A stretch of DNA of 64,000 nt from Planctomicrobium piriforme (GCF_900113665.1 NZ_FOQD01000008.1:62001-126000), one strand, 5' to 3'. Numbered from the stretch's first letter, positions 15,901 to 24,134 are shown. Notes: generated by a model from the sequence alone, not told the origin. Numbers and translations: made by a program.

Positions 15901-18189
15901 ATCGGTGTCGGTGATCGACGAGACATCAGACTCGTCGACATCCGTGACGGCGATCGTGAAGTCGGCGGTGCTGAAGGAACCGTCGGCTGATTCAGCGCGG
16001 ACGGTGATGGAATAGCTGGTCGCCGTCTCGTAATCGAGCGGGCCGGTGGTGCTGACCACGCCGGTGGCGGAATCGATCGTGAACAGGCCGCCGGCATTGT
16101 CGGTGAGCGAGTAGGTGACGGTGTTCGTGGTGCCGTCGGCGTCGGATGCAGATGCGGTGATGCCGACCGTGCCTGCGGCTGCGTTTTCGGCGATGGTGTT
16201 GCTGGCGGAATCAGAGTCGGTGATGGGAGAGACATCAGACTCGTCGATGTCCGTGACGGTGATCGTGAAGTCGGCGGCACTGAACGACCCGTCGGCGGAC
16301 TCGGCTCGGACGGTGATCGTGTAGCTCGTTGCCGTCTCGTAGTTGAGTGGGCCAGTGGTACTGACGACGCCGGTGGTGGAATCGATCGTGAAGAGGCCGC
16401 CTGCGTTGTCGGTCAGCGAGTAGGAGACGGCGTTCGTCGTGCCGTCGGCGTCGGATGCAGATGCGGTGATGCCGACCGTGCCTGCGGCTGCGTTTTCAGC
16501 GATCGTATTTGTGTCGCCATTCGTGTCACTGACCGCCGACACTGCGAACTCGTTGCTGTCGGTCACTGTGATCGTGAATGTCTTCACGAAAGTCTGTGCG
16601 GTTGAGTCGGTGACCTCGATGTCAACGGAATATTGATGCACGGCTTCGTAGTTCAACGCGCCGGCCGTCTTCAGAGTGTCGCCGTCGATCAGGAAGAGAC
16701 CATTGGCCGGACTCTCAACATTCGTCAGCAGACGATAGGTAAACGATTCCGGGCTGTCGGCGTCAGTCGCCGTCAGAGTTCCGATGGTTGTCCCGATGGA
16801 AGCAATTTCGGAAACGGTGTTGGCGGAAAGCGAGATGTCCGTTGGCGGCGCACCGACGGAATATCTTTGGGAATAAATGCCGTTTGAGCTGCCGTCTTGG
16901 CCGCTGCTCTGCCAAGCGATGACGAAGTTGCCAGTGCTGTTCATCGCCGCCGTGGGATTCGCCTGGCTATTGGTGGTATACGAGTTGGCGCGGAATTCAC
17001 TGCCCTGCGCCACGCCTGCTGCGTTGTAGTACTGAGCGTAAATACCCAGCCCGTTGCCATCCTGGCCGCTGCTCTGCCAGGAGATGACGAAGTTGCCAGC
17101 GGCGTTCATCGCCGGCGAAGCATTGTATTGGCTGCTTGTCGTGTATGTGTTGACGCGGAATTCGCTTCCCTGGGCCACGCCGCTGGCGTTGAACCTTTTG
17201 GCATACACGCCGTATCCGCTGCCGTCCTGGCCGCTGCTCTGCCAGGAGATAACGAAGTCCCCGTCGCTGTCCATCGCGGCTGAGGAACTGTTTTGATTAT
17301 TTGTGGTGTAGGAGCTGACCTGGAATTCACTGCCCTGCGCCACGCCGGCAGCGTTGTATCGCTGGGCGTAGATGCCGTATCCGCTGCCGTCCTGGCCATA
17401 GCTCTGCCAGGTGATGACGAAGTCCCCGTCGCTGTCCATCGCTGCCGACGCAGTGTATTGATAAGATGTGGTGTAGGTGTTGACCTGGAATTCACTTCCC
17501 TGCGCCACGCCGGCAGCGTTAAACCGCTGGGCGTAGATGCCGTATCCGTCGCCGTCCTGGCCATAGCTCTGCCAGGTGACGACAAAGTCACCATCGCTAT
17601 CCATTGCCGCCGACGGGCTATACTGCGGGTCTGTGGTATAGGTGTTGACGCGGAATTCGGTTCCCTGCGCTTCACCAAGTGCATTGTACCGCTGTGCGTA
17701 GATGTCGTTTGAGCTGCCCTCCTGATCGGTCACCCAGGTGATAACGAAGTCCCCGTCGCTGTCCATCGCCGCTGAAGGGTTGAATTGATAATATGTGGTG
17801 TAGGTGTTGACACGGAATTCACTTCCCTGCGCCACGCCGGCAGCGTTAAACCGCTGGGCGTAGATGCCGTATCCGTCGCCGTCCTGGCCATAGCTCTGCC
17901 AGGTGACCACATAGTTGCCGGCACTGTCCATTGCCATGGATGGCTGGGATTGAATGCTCGTTGTGTAGGCATTGACCCGATATTCCGCCCCGCTGGCGGT
18001 GGCGGAAAGCAGTTGCCGCGCCTCGAGTCGCTCCAGGGCGGGCACGCCTGACTGACGACGACGGCGGGATAACGAGCGATTCCATGAGTGCCGTTGAAGC
18101 GGACGGCGGCCGCGACCACTGTTCCTTGAGCCGGCCTGCAATCGACCCCAGGCGGACCACAGCAACGACGACAAGCTTTTCCGCAGCAT
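12997..18189 (-). CDS. Giant exported LEPR-XLL repeat protein with cadherin-like repeats
   Basis: 1730 residues. The Arg-rich N-terminus carries the planctomycete export signature LERLEARQLLSA at residues 52-63. Seven units of about 55 residues follow (about 67-452; consensus EFRVNTYTT...AAMDSDGDFVITWQS...GIYAQRYNAAGVAQ). Then comes one divergent cadherin-like repeat, and seven nearly identical 103-residue cadherin-type repeats (about 545-1265) with the Ca-site pattern DADGT and FTIDSTTGVVSTTGPLNYE. The end has three repeats of about 135 residues (VITGVTGST...ENAAP...). No membrane anchor is seen. It is probably a secreted or surface adhesion/matrix protein. Two Cys-bearing late repeats break the otherwise Cys-free pattern. 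Confidence 0.9.
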   Translation of the reverse strand: MLRKSLSSLLWSAWGRLQAGSRNSGRGRRPLQRHSWNRSLSRRRRQSGVPALERLEARQLLSATASGAEYRVNAYTTSIQSQPSMAMDSAGNYVVTWQSYGQDGDGYGIYAQRFNAAGVAQGSEFRVNTYTTYYQFNPSAAMDSDGDFVITWVTDQEGSSNDIYAQRYNALGEAQGTEFRVNTYTTDPQYSPSAAMDSDGDFVVTWQSYGQDGDGYGIYAQRFNAAGVAQGSEFQVNTYTTSYQYTASAAMDSDGDFVITWQSYGQDGSGYGIYAQRYNAAGVAQGSEFQVSSYTTNNQNSSSAAMDSDGDFVISWQSSGQDGSGYGVYAKRFNASGVAQGSEFRVNTYTTSSQYNASPAMNAAGNFVISWQSSGQDGNGLGIYAQYYNAAGVAQGSEFRANSYTTNSQANPTAAMNSTGNFVIAWQSSGQDGSSNGIYSQRYSVGAPPTDISLSANTVSEIASIGTTIGTLTATDADSPESFTYRLLTNVESPANGLFLIDGDTLKTAGALNYEAVHQYSVDIEVTDSTAQTFVKTFTITVTDSNEFAVSAVSDTNGDTNTIAENAAAGTVGITASASDADGTTNAVSYSLTDNAGGLFTIDSTTGVVSTTGPLNYETATSYTITVRAESADGSFSAADFTITVTDIDESDVSPITDSDSASNTIAENAAAGTVGITASASDADGTTNTVTYSLTDNAGGLFTIDSATGVVSTTGPLDYETATSYSITVRAESADGSFSTADFTIAVTDVDESDVSSITDTDTADNTITESADAGTVGITASASDADGTTNTVTYSLTDNAGGLFTIDSTTGVVSTTGPLNYETATSYTITVRAESEDGSFSAADFTVTVTDVDESDVSPITDSDSASNTIAENADAGTVGITASASDADGTTNTVTYSLTDNAGGLFTIDSTTGVVSTTGPLNYETATSYTITVRAESEDGSFSTTDFTIAVTDVDESDVSGVTDTDSTDNTISENAAAGPVGITAFASDADGTTNAVSYSLTDNAGGLFTIDSISGVVSTTGPLDYETATSYSITVRAESADGSFSIADFTIAVTDVDEFDVSAIADADAADNTIAENADAGPVGITASASDSDGATNTVTYSLTDDAGGLFTIDSISGVVSTTGPLNYETATSYSITVRAESADGSFSTENFTIAVTDVNEFDVSDVIDTNCASNVIAENAAAGPIGITAFADDEDGTTNGVTYSLTDDAGGLFTINSCTGVVSTTGPLDYETACSYSITVRAESADGSFSMADFTVNVLNVNESPVISGVTGSTSYIENAAPRILTTDGVINDPDGNFCGGSLTVRFRGFSETGDRLSILSVGTSTGQISVTGNDVFYGCTLLGTVTSDGTGGQNLVIQLAAGADNAGVQQLLRSITYASVSENPSTTQRRVEFVLKDGVGTASNVGAKVVRVTAVNDKPVITGVTGSTTYTENAAPLVLATDGVISDLDDNLGEGSLTVRFNGFSEADDRLSILSVGTGDGQISVTGNDVFYGGSLLGTISSDGTGGQNLVIQLASGASSEAVQQLLRSITYASVSENPNTTQRRVEFALRDGDGANSNVGARIVKVKSVNDKPVITGVTGTATYSKSGLPIALATGGDVSDLDWNMAGGSLTARFNGFSEANDRLSIISGGTGTGEINVSGNDVYYEGDLIGSITSNGIGGQALTITLTAAATPDAVRHLLHSLTYASDSTTPTTTNRRVEFLLTDSSGAKSNTAARVVKFVS
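14400..16563 (-). repeat. Seven tandem 309-bp repeats inside the giant surface-protein gene
   Basis: A 309-bp period (103 codons) is visible from the recurrence of near-identical blocks, for example the stretches around 14879, 15188, 15497, 15806, 16115 and 16424. The central units are the most alike at DNA level; the end units have diverged. Exact multiples of three keep the frame. Confidence 0.9.
16836..17991 (-). repeat. Seven tandem ~165-bp repeats inside the giant surface-protein gene
   Basis: The block encoding the 55-residue units. Phrases such as gtccccgtcgctgtccatcg and gccgtcctggccatagctct recur once per unit. The last two units are the most divergent. Confidence 0.85.
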
Positions 18190-18693
18190 GGAATGGAACC
18201 CTGTTTGGCATCACAGCGGACATGAACGGCCCTTCCGCTGAAATCGTTGAGTCGAGCGGAGGCCTGCGCTCTCTCGATGCGTCAACATCGACCGCCAGAA
18301 ATCGGGATCGTCGCTTTTCTTCAGAGAATTCGCCCGAAGCGTTAATCCTTACCCAATCATTTCATTCTTACTGATTGTGGGGCCGATTCCTCCTTGAGCG
18401 GTTTCTCCGAAAATGAGGTCGAAGCTGATGGAAGCCAGCGGATGCGAGAAGAATCCCCGCAGATCCAGGCAGCAGAAACCCCGGTCCTGCAGGGCGGAGT
18501 ATGGGCCGGATGCTCAACGCACGGCAAAAGCTGATTGAGAATGGAGTCCTCGTCGCTCCCAGGCAGGCGGCAGGAACGGTAACGAGTTCAATCGCACGAT
18601 CTCAGAAACTGGCGCGAGCGCTAAATCACTCGCTGACGCTGCGTGCTTTGATTTTTTGAGCACCAAAAGCGCACGCAGAAGCGGACGGGAAAT
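18190..18693. other. Intergenic region with a repeat-like palindromic stretch
   Basis: No convincing gene. It must hold the promoter of the giant gene (minus strand, high-coordinate side) and the 3' region of fusA. At 18610-18677 there are stacked inverted repeats: GCGAGCG with CGCTCGC-like bases near 18615-18634, and TGCGTGC (18640-18646) pairing with GCACGCA (18671-18677). No U-run follows on either strand, so a terminator is not supported. Confidence 0.4.
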
Positions 18694-20769
18694 TCACCCC
18701 AGCATTTCATTCAGCACCGACTGCGGAGCGAGGTCGTACTTGAGCGGTTCCATTGAAAATGACGCCCTGCCTTGGGACAGGCTGCGGACGTGGGAAGAAT
18801 AGCCGAACATGCGGGCCAGTGAGACTTCGGCCTGCAGAGCGGTGAGGTGTTCGCGGTGTTCGCTGGCGAAGATCTTGGCGTGCCGCTGGTTCAGGTCTCC
18901 CTGAATGTTCCCCACGAACTCGCTGGGGGTGACCACTTCCAGCTTCATGATCGGTTCCAGCAGACCGATGTCGGCTTTGGTGAGGGCGCTTTGCACGGCG
19001 TGCGTGGCGGCGGCGCGAAGTGATTCTTCGGTCGTCTCGCCTGGCCGATAACCGACGCCGAGAATCGTGATCTTCGTTTTGATGAGCGGGTAGCCCAGGA
19101 TGCCGCCTGACTGGGCGGACTCTTTGACCGCTTCGCGGACGACCATTTCCAGTTCGCCGGGGAGCGTTTCCGGAGGCAGCAGGGAGATGACGGTGATCGG
19201 CTGTTCGGAGTCGAACGGTTCGACGCGCACCCGAACGCTGGCGAAGGTGTTTTCGCCGCCGGTCGAACGTTGGAACGTCTCTTCTGCTTCGGCTTTGTTC
19301 TTGACGGTCTCTCGGTAGGAGACGCGCGGCTTGTGGACCCGGACGTTGAGATTGAAGTCGCGCTGCAGGCGTTCTTTCAGAATCTCAAGATGCAGTTCAC
19401 CCATGCCGGAGATGATCGTCTGCCCGGTCTCTTCGTTGATCTTGGCTTTGAAGGTGGGGTCTTGCCGCGCGAGCCGGCTGAGCGCGTCTTCAAGCTTCTT
19501 GCGGTCACCGCTGGTTTCCGGCTCGACCGCCATTGAAATCACGGTTTCGGGGAAGGCGATTGATTCGAGCAGAATCGGGTGCTGTTGTTCGCAGAGCGTG
19601 TCGCCGGTGACCACGTCTTTAGGCCCGATGACGCCGCAGATGTCGCCGGCCTCGACGAAGTCGGTCTCGATCTTCTCGCGGGCGTCTGCTTGAATGTGCC
19701 ACATCTGGCTGCAGAATTCCTTCTTGCCAGTGCGGGGATTCAGCAGCCGCGTGCCGGACTTCAGTACGCCGGAGTAGACCCGGACGAAGCACAGGTCGGC
19801 ATGTTTGTCGGCCACGATTTTGAAGATCAGCGCGGCAAGCGGTTCGTCGTTCTTCGGCTTACGGACGAGTTCGGTCGGCTCGTTCTTTTTGGGCCGGGGA
19901 TTGATGCCTGTGACGGGGGGGACATCGAGCGGGCTGGGAAGGAACCGGTTCACGCCATCGAGAATTGGCTGCACGCCAACGTAGTGCAAAGAGGTGCCGG
20001 TGAAGGTGGGCTGCAGCTCGCCGGCGAGAGTTGCCTGGCGGAGGATGCGGAAGATCGTTTCTTCCGGCAGATCGCCTTCGGCGAAGAATTGCTCCATGGC
20101 AGCGTCATCGCGTTCGGCGATGATGTCGATGAGCTGGCTGCGCCACGTTTCTGCGATCTCGACGTAGTCTTCAGGAATTTCAGTCTCGGTGATGGTGCGA
20201 CCCTGAGAGGCGCTGTCGAAGTAGAGCGCCTTGCGACGGACGAGATCGATGATGCCCTTGAAGCCGTGTTCAGCGCCAATGGGAATCGTGAGCGGGACTG
20301 GTTTGGCGTTCAGACGCTTTCGCATCTGTTCGAGTACCCGTTCGAAGCTCGCGCCAATACGGTCCATCTTGTTGATGAAGCAGAGCCGGGGGACGTGATA
20401 GCGATCAGCCTGACGCCAGACCGTTTCGCTCTGGGCTTCAACCCCTTCGACTGCACTGAAGACGACCACCGCGCCGTCGAGGACGCGCAGGCTGCGCTCG
20501 ACCTCGGCGGTGAAGTCGACGTGGCCGGGGGTGTCGATCAGGTTGATCGTACACTCCTTCCACTTACAGGTGACCGCGGCCGAGTAGATGGTGATGCCGC
20601 GTTTGGCTTCTTCGGGATCGAAGTCGGTTTCTGTGGTGCCGTCGTCGACGTTCCCCATTTTGTGAATCGCGCCGGCGTAGAACAGAATGCGTTCTGTGGT
20701 GGTAGTTTTGCCCGCGTCGATGTGGGCGACAATCCCGATGTTTCGCAGTTTTTCGATGGGCACGGGCAT
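18694..20769 (-). CDS. fusA: Translation elongation factor G
   Basis: 691 residues from the ATG at 20769 (MPVPIEKLRNIGIV). The GTPase that drives ribosomal translocation. G1 AHIDAGKTTTTER, the switch region GTTETDFDPEEAKRGITI, G3 DTPGHVDF and G4 NKMDR are intact, followed by domains II-V (FKAKINEETGQTIISGMGELHLEI in domain III). The frame is open to an upstream ATG at 20823, but that start lies inside a 15-bp hairpin stem and adds 18 residues without family match. No strong ribosome site precedes either. It is third in the rpsL-rpsG-fusA operon. Confidence 0.97.
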   Translation of the reverse strand: MPVPIEKLRNIGIVAHIDAGKTTTTERILFYAGAIHKMGNVDDGTTETDFDPEEAKRGITIYSAAVTCKWKECTINLIDTPGHVDFTAEVERSLRVLDGAVVVFSAVEGVEAQSETVWRQADRYHVPRLCFINKMDRIGASFERVLEQMRKRLNAKPVPLTIPIGAEHGFKGIIDLVRRKALYFDSASQGRTITETEIPEDYVEIAETWRSQLIDIIAERDDAAMEQFFAEGDLPEETIFRILRQATLAGELQPTFTGTSLHYVGVQPILDGVNRFLPSPLDVPPVTGINPRPKKNEPTELVRKPKNDEPLAALIFKIVADKHADLCFVRVYSGVLKSGTRLLNPRTGKKEFCSQMWHIQADAREKIETDFVEAGDICGVIGPKDVVTGDTLCEQQHPILLESIAFPETVISMAVEPETSGDRKKLEDALSRLARQDPTFKAKINEETGQTIISGMGELHLEILKERLQRDFNLNVRVHKPRVSYRETVKNKAEAEETFQRSTGGENTFASVRVRVEPFDSEQPITVISLLPPETLPGELEMVVREAVKESAQSGGILGYPLIKTKITILGVGYRPGETTEESLRAAATHAVQSALTKADIGLLEPIMKLEVVTPSEFVGNIQGDLNQRHAKIFASEHREHLTALQAEVSLARMFGYSSHVRSLSQGRASFSMEPLKYDLAPQSVLNEMLG

Positions 20770-20810
20770 TGTGGCGTCGCGATTCAGTACGAGTGGAGAG
20801 TCATAAAACA

Positions 20811-20845
20811 CGTTTAGCTGCACACTAGCAGTGTGCAGCTAAACG
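20811..20845 (-). promoter_or_regulatory. Perfect 15-bp inverted repeat between rpsG and fusA
   Basis: CGTTTAGCTGCACAC (20811-20825) and its exact reverse complement at 20831-20845 flank a 5-base loop (one more T-A pair can form). It lies 31 bases after the rpsG stop and 42 bases before the fusA ATG, in the message of both. On the minus strand it is followed by TGTTTTATG, too weak for an ordinary terminator. It could be an attenuator, an RNA-processing site or a mobile palindrome; the sequence does not decide. Confidence 0.75.
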
Positions 20846-20875
20846 GAATTCCATTTTGATCGATGCAACCGAAAA

Positions 20876-21349
20876 TTACCACGCGAAGTGGGCGAAGGCC
20901 TTGTTGGCGTCTGCCATGCGGTGGACGTTTTCGCGTTTGGTCATCGCGGCGCCTTCACGGCGGTATGCGGCGATGAGTTCTTCAGCCAGCGACTGCGAAG
21001 TCGAACGGCCCTTGCGGGCGCGAATCGCTTCCAGAATCCAGCGGATGGCGAGAGCCTGCTGACGGCGATGACCGACCGGAGTCGGCACCTGATAGGTGGC
21101 ACCGCCGACGCGCTTGGAGCGGACTTCGATGTGCGGCTTCACGTTTTCGAGAGCCTGGTTGAACACTTCCACCGAGGGAACGTCCGTGACCTTCTTCTCG
21201 ATGATTTCCATGGCATCGTAGAACACGCCAAAAGCGACGCTCTTCTTGCCATCGTACATCAGGCAGTTGACGAACTTGGTGACCAGCTTGGAACCGAACC
21301 GCGGATCGGGCTTCAGTTGCGCCTTGCTTGCCGTAAAACTCTTAGCCAT
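20876..21349 (-). CDS. rpsG: 30S ribosomal protein S7
   Basis: 157 residues, full length. It binds the 3' major domain of 16S rRNA and nucleates head assembly. Family motifs are KFVNCLMYDGKKSVA, ALENVKPHIEVRSKRVGGATYQVP and RKGRSTSQSLAEELIAA. It is the second gene of the str operon. In E. coli S7 represses this operon by binding the rpsL-rpsG spacer, and here that spacer is rich in hairpins. Confidence 0.98.
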   Translation of the reverse strand: MAKSFTASKAQLKPDPRFGSKLVTKFVNCLMYDGKKSVAFGVFYDAMEIIEKKVTDVPSVEVFNQALENVKPHIEVRSKRVGGATYQVPTPVGHRRQQALAIRWILEAIRARKGRSTSQSLAEELIAAYRREGAAMTKRENVHRMADANKAFAHFAW

Positions 21350-21426
21350 CGAATGCTCTCAACAACAATTCAAACACTGCTCACAGAATTCAGATGACGG
21401 CGGAACCAGAGACTCCGGCGTCGACC

Positions 21427-21529
21427 GCCTGCACGACAGGCAGATCTTACTCCGCCGGCAAAATCGCCGGCGTCATGACTGTCTCCACGCGAGTGGAGTG
21501 ATTCTAAAGTCTCTGCTCAAGCAGAGACT
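21427..21529 (-). promoter_or_regulatory. Run of four hairpins in the rpsL-rpsG spacer
   Basis: In minus-strand order: AGTCTCTGC/GCAGAGACT with a 4-base loop (21508-21529) directly after the rpsL stop; CTCCAC/GTGGAG (21483-21498); GCCGGC/GCCGGC (21454-21471); and GCCTG/CAGGC (21427-21441). Together they fill most of the 183-base spacer. This is a plausible structured site for S7 autoregulation or for attenuation, inferred from position and pairing only. Confidence 0.5.
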
Positions 21530-21532
21530 GAT

Positions 21533-21904
21533 TTATTTGGGCCGTTTGGCGCCGTAACGGCTGCGGGCCTGACGGCGTTTCTGCACGCCCAGGGTATCCA
21601 GCACCCCGCGAACAACCTTGTATCGCACCCCTGGCAAGTCGCGTACACGACCGCCGCGGACGAGCACAATCGAGTGCTCCTGCAGGTTGTGGCCTTCGCC
21701 GGGGATGTAGGCGGTCAGTTCTTTGCCGTTCGACAGACGCACGCGGCAGATCTTCCGGAGAGCCGAGTTCGGCTTCTTCGGAGTCATGGTACGCACCTGC
21801 AAACAGACCCCTCGCTTTTGCGGAGCCCCATCCAGAAGCGGGGTCTTCGTCTTCGAGGTCTGCTTCTTGCGGGGCTTGCGGATCAATTGGTTGATTGTCG
21901 GCAT
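21533..21904 (-). CDS. rpsL: 30S ribosomal protein S12
   Basis: 123 residues, the typical length. It acts at the decoding centre. The family sequence is strong: MPTINQLIRKPRK, then QKRGVCLQVRTMTPKKPNSALRK with the streptomycin-sensitive Lys (PKKPNSA), PGEGHNLQEHSIVLVRGGRV and DLPGVRYKVVRG. It is the first gene of the str operon, with rpsG and fusA downstream. Confidence 0.98.
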   Translation of the reverse strand: MPTINQLIRKPRKKQTSKTKTPLLDGAPQKRGVCLQVRTMTPKKPNSALRKICRVRLSNGKELTAYIPGEGHNLQEHSIVLVRGGRVRDLPGVRYKVVRGVLDTLGVQKRRQARSRYGAKRPK

Positions 21905-22223
21905 GGATCCGTTCGTCGCGTCTGTTCAGTTCAAAAAATTGAAACTCAAAAAATTGAGATCGTCGCCCGGCACGGTGAGCCGGCGGCGAGTAAGGAATCG
22001 AGAACTTTAATCGGAAGGATGCACACGGTCAAGCGTCGCATCGCTCGGTCCGACTCGCATTTCGCCGCCCGGCTGGTTCTCGCCAGTTGCCGCTTTGGAA
22101 GTGTTCTCAGTCTGTTGCAAACAGTTATGGGAAAGAGACTTATCGTAAAATAAGTCTTTCGTTCCGCAGCTGCGTGAACGGAAGGCGGTTGCAACCTTCG
22201 CATGACGGCATCGCTCCCGTCTC
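21905..22223. other. Upstream region of the str operon
   Basis: No gene is supported over these 319 bases. It must contain the rpsL promoter. An inverted repeat GACTTAT/ATAAGTC with a 6-base spacer (22137-22156) lies about 230 bases before rpsL. I see no convincing -35/-10 pair. Confidence 0.4.
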
Positions 22224-22264
22224 AAACAAAAAACGTCGGGGATCTTGCTGACGATCCCCGACGT
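22224..22264 (-). terminator. Rho-independent terminator of htrA
   Basis: Minus-strand ACGTCGGGGATC pairs perfectly over 12 bp with GATCCCCGACGT around an 8-base loop and is followed by TTTTTGTTTG. It lies about 170 bases past the htrA stop and insulates the str operon promoter. Confidence 0.93.
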
Positions 22265-22315
22265 CTCAGGCACGGCGAACGATGTCGCCGCACAGGCAGG
22301 AGCAGCCTCACTCAA

Positions 22316-22435
22316 TAGTTCTCAGTTTTTAGTGGTCAGTTTTCAGTTGAAACCGGATGACGAATGGACTCACCATTTGGGATCGTTCGTCCCGTTTCGA
22401 ACTGACAACTGAAAACTGTCGACTGAGAACTCCAC
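22316..22435. repeat. Dispersed TCAGTTTTCAG-type inverted repeat, copy 1
   Basis: Left part 22320-22350 repeats the words CTCAGTTTTTAG and TCAGTTTTCAGTTG. The right part 22397-22432 carries the complementary words CAACTGAAAACTG and ACTGAGAACT. The same words recur at 28100-28205. It sits between the htrA stop and its terminator. Confidence 0.7.
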
Positions 22436-22436
22436 A

Positions 22437-23975
22437 TCACTTCACATTCTTGACCACGATGAAGGCCGAATTCTTGCCCCGTTTGATGTGGAGCAGCAAT
22501 CCCTTGCCGAGATCGGCACTGTTCACCGCGTCACGGAACTCAGCCGTGCTTTTCACGATGGTGGTTCCGACTCGTTGAATCAGGTCGCCGGACTGCAGGC
22601 CCGCTTCAGCGGCGGGGCTGCTGCCTTTGACGTTGCGGACCACGACCCCCTTGGCGTCCTTTTCCAGTCCGAGCTGTTCCGACAGCTCGCCATTCAGTTC
22701 TGAAACTTCCAGGCCCAGCTTGGAGATTTCCTGATTGTCTGGCTTGGCCTGTTCGGTCGGCTTATCGTTCACCCGGGCACGACGCAGGGCGGCGGTATAG
22801 TCGCCAGGCATCGATTCCAGCTTCACGGCCACCGTCACTTCCTTGCCGTCACGCAGCACATGCATGTCGTAGGTCTTGTTCGGAGCAGAGCGTTCGACGG
22901 CGTCGACCAGATCATCGCGATCGACCACGGTCCGACCGTTGAAGTCGAGCACGATGTCGCCGGGCTGCAGCTTGGCTTTCTCGGCCGGGGTGTCTGCCAG
23001 CACTTCGAGCACAAGGGCGCCCTTGCCGACGGGGACATTGAACTGGCTGCGGAGTTCGTTCGTGAGTTCCTGCAACTGCACGCCCAGGTACGAGCGTTTC
23101 ACTTCGCCATGGGCGATCAGCTGTTCGGCCACCCAGCGCACGTTCTGCGAAGGAATGGCGAAGCCGATGCCGTCATAGCCGCCGCTGCGGGACGAGATGG
23201 CGGTGTTGATGCCGACCACTTCGCCGTACAGGTTGATCAGCGGGCCCCCGCTGTTGCCGGGGTTAATGGCGGCGTCAGTCTGCAGGTACTGTTCGCGTTC
23301 ATTGATGCCGGGTCCGCGACCGGTGGCGCTGATGATGCCTGAGGTCACGGTGGTGCCGACGTTAAACGGGTTACCCAGGGCGAGTACCCAGTCGCCGATC
23401 TGCATCTGGTTGCTGTCGCCGAGCGTCAATGACGGCAGGGTTTCGTCGCTCTTGATGCGGACGATGGCTACGTCCGAGCGGGGATCGAAGTTCCAGGATT
23501 CCGCCTGAATTTCGCGGCCATCCTGCAATTTTACAGTGACAACGTCGGCGCCTTCCACCACATGGCTGTTAGTGAGAATGATCCCTTTGGGGTCGACGAT
23601 AAAGCCCGAGCCGGCGCCCTGCTGCGGCGGGGCGGCTTGCGGGCCGCCTTGCTGAAAGAACTGTTCGAAGCGGGGATCTTCACCGAAGAACTCGCGGAAC
23701 ATCCGCTCTTCCGGACGCGAGCCGTTACGGCTGCCGCCGCTTGGCGCCTGTGTGATTTGCGCCGGCTTGGATTGCGTTGAAATTGAGACCACGGCCGGCA
23801 GCACCCGCTGCGAGACTTGTCGGAACGCGATCGAGAGATCTTCGGGAGAATGCGCTGGCGCCGGGGCCAGTGCGGGATTCGGCGGGGCAGGCTGTGAGAC
23901 ACCCACAGCAGCAGCCCCCAGGCAAATTCCTCCTGCCGTTGTCAGCAGCAAGGCCAGGTTATTTCTGACTTTCAT
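22437..23975 (-). CDS. HtrA/DegP-family periplasmic serine protease with two PDZ domains
   Basis: 512 residues from the ATG at 23975, preceded by GAGGAG eight bases upstream; a longer in-frame ATG at 23990 would lie on this ribosome site. An N-terminal hydrophobic export signal (NLALLLTTAGGICLGAAAVG) and a Pro/Ala linker come first. The trypsin-like domain has the triad H138 (TNSHVVEG), D168 (RSDVAIV) and S242 (NPGNSGGPL). PDZ1 lies around residues 285-385 (YLGVQLQEL) and PDZ2 around 425-505. It degrades or refolds misfolded envelope proteins. It is monocistronic with its own terminator. Confidence 0.95.
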   Translation of the reverse strand: MKVRNNLALLLTTAGGICLGAAAVGVSQPAPPNPALAPAPAHSPEDLSIAFRQVSQRVLPAVVSISTQSKPAQITQAPSGGSRNGSRPEERMFREFFGEDPRFEQFFQQGGPQAAPPQQGAGSGFIVDPKGIILTNSHVVEGADVVTVKLQDGREIQAESWNFDPRSDVAIVRIKSDETLPSLTLGDSNQMQIGDWVLALGNPFNVGTTVTSGIISATGRGPGINEREQYLQTDAAINPGNSGGPLINLYGEVVGINTAISSRSGGYDGIGFAIPSQNVRWVAEQLIAHGEVKRSYLGVQLQELTNELRSQFNVPVGKGALVLEVLADTPAEKAKLQPGDIVLDFNGRTVVDRDDLVDAVERSAPNKTYDMHVLRDGKEVTVAVKLESMPGDYTAALRRARVNDKPTEQAKPDNQEISKLGLEVSELNGELSEQLGLEKDAKGVVVRNVKGSSPAAEAGLQSGDLIQRVGTTIVKSTAEFRDAVNSADLGKGLLLHIKRGKNSAFIVVKNVK

Positions 23976-24134
23976 TTCGTTGCTCCTCACCTGCTCTGGA
24001 ACTTCGTCGGAAGGCGCAAACTACATCGGGGTTGAATAAGGAAACGTGATCCCCAGACATCGCCAGGCGACGAAACTCCTTGATTGTTGTTGTTCTCAAA
24101 TCGTTGCCGAAGGAATTCCGCTTCGGGAAGAATT

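Noticed and set aside
14570..16636. A series of plus-strand frames of about 65-69 codons spaced by 309 bases
   Set aside because: They are antisense shadows of the tandem cadherin-type repeats; the regular spacing reflects the repeat period, and none has a ribosome site.
14400..17991. CRISPR-like regular repeats
   Set aside because: The periods are 309 and 165 bases, in frame and translated; there are no short direct repeats with unique spacers and no cas genes.
19579..20817. 412-codon plus-strand frame opposite fusA
   Set aside because: It is fully antisense to a clear EF-G gene, with no domain and shadow-type composition.
20769..20823. Upstream ATG for fusA at 20823
   Set aside because: The 18 extra residues match no EF-G, and the codon lies within a hairpin stem.
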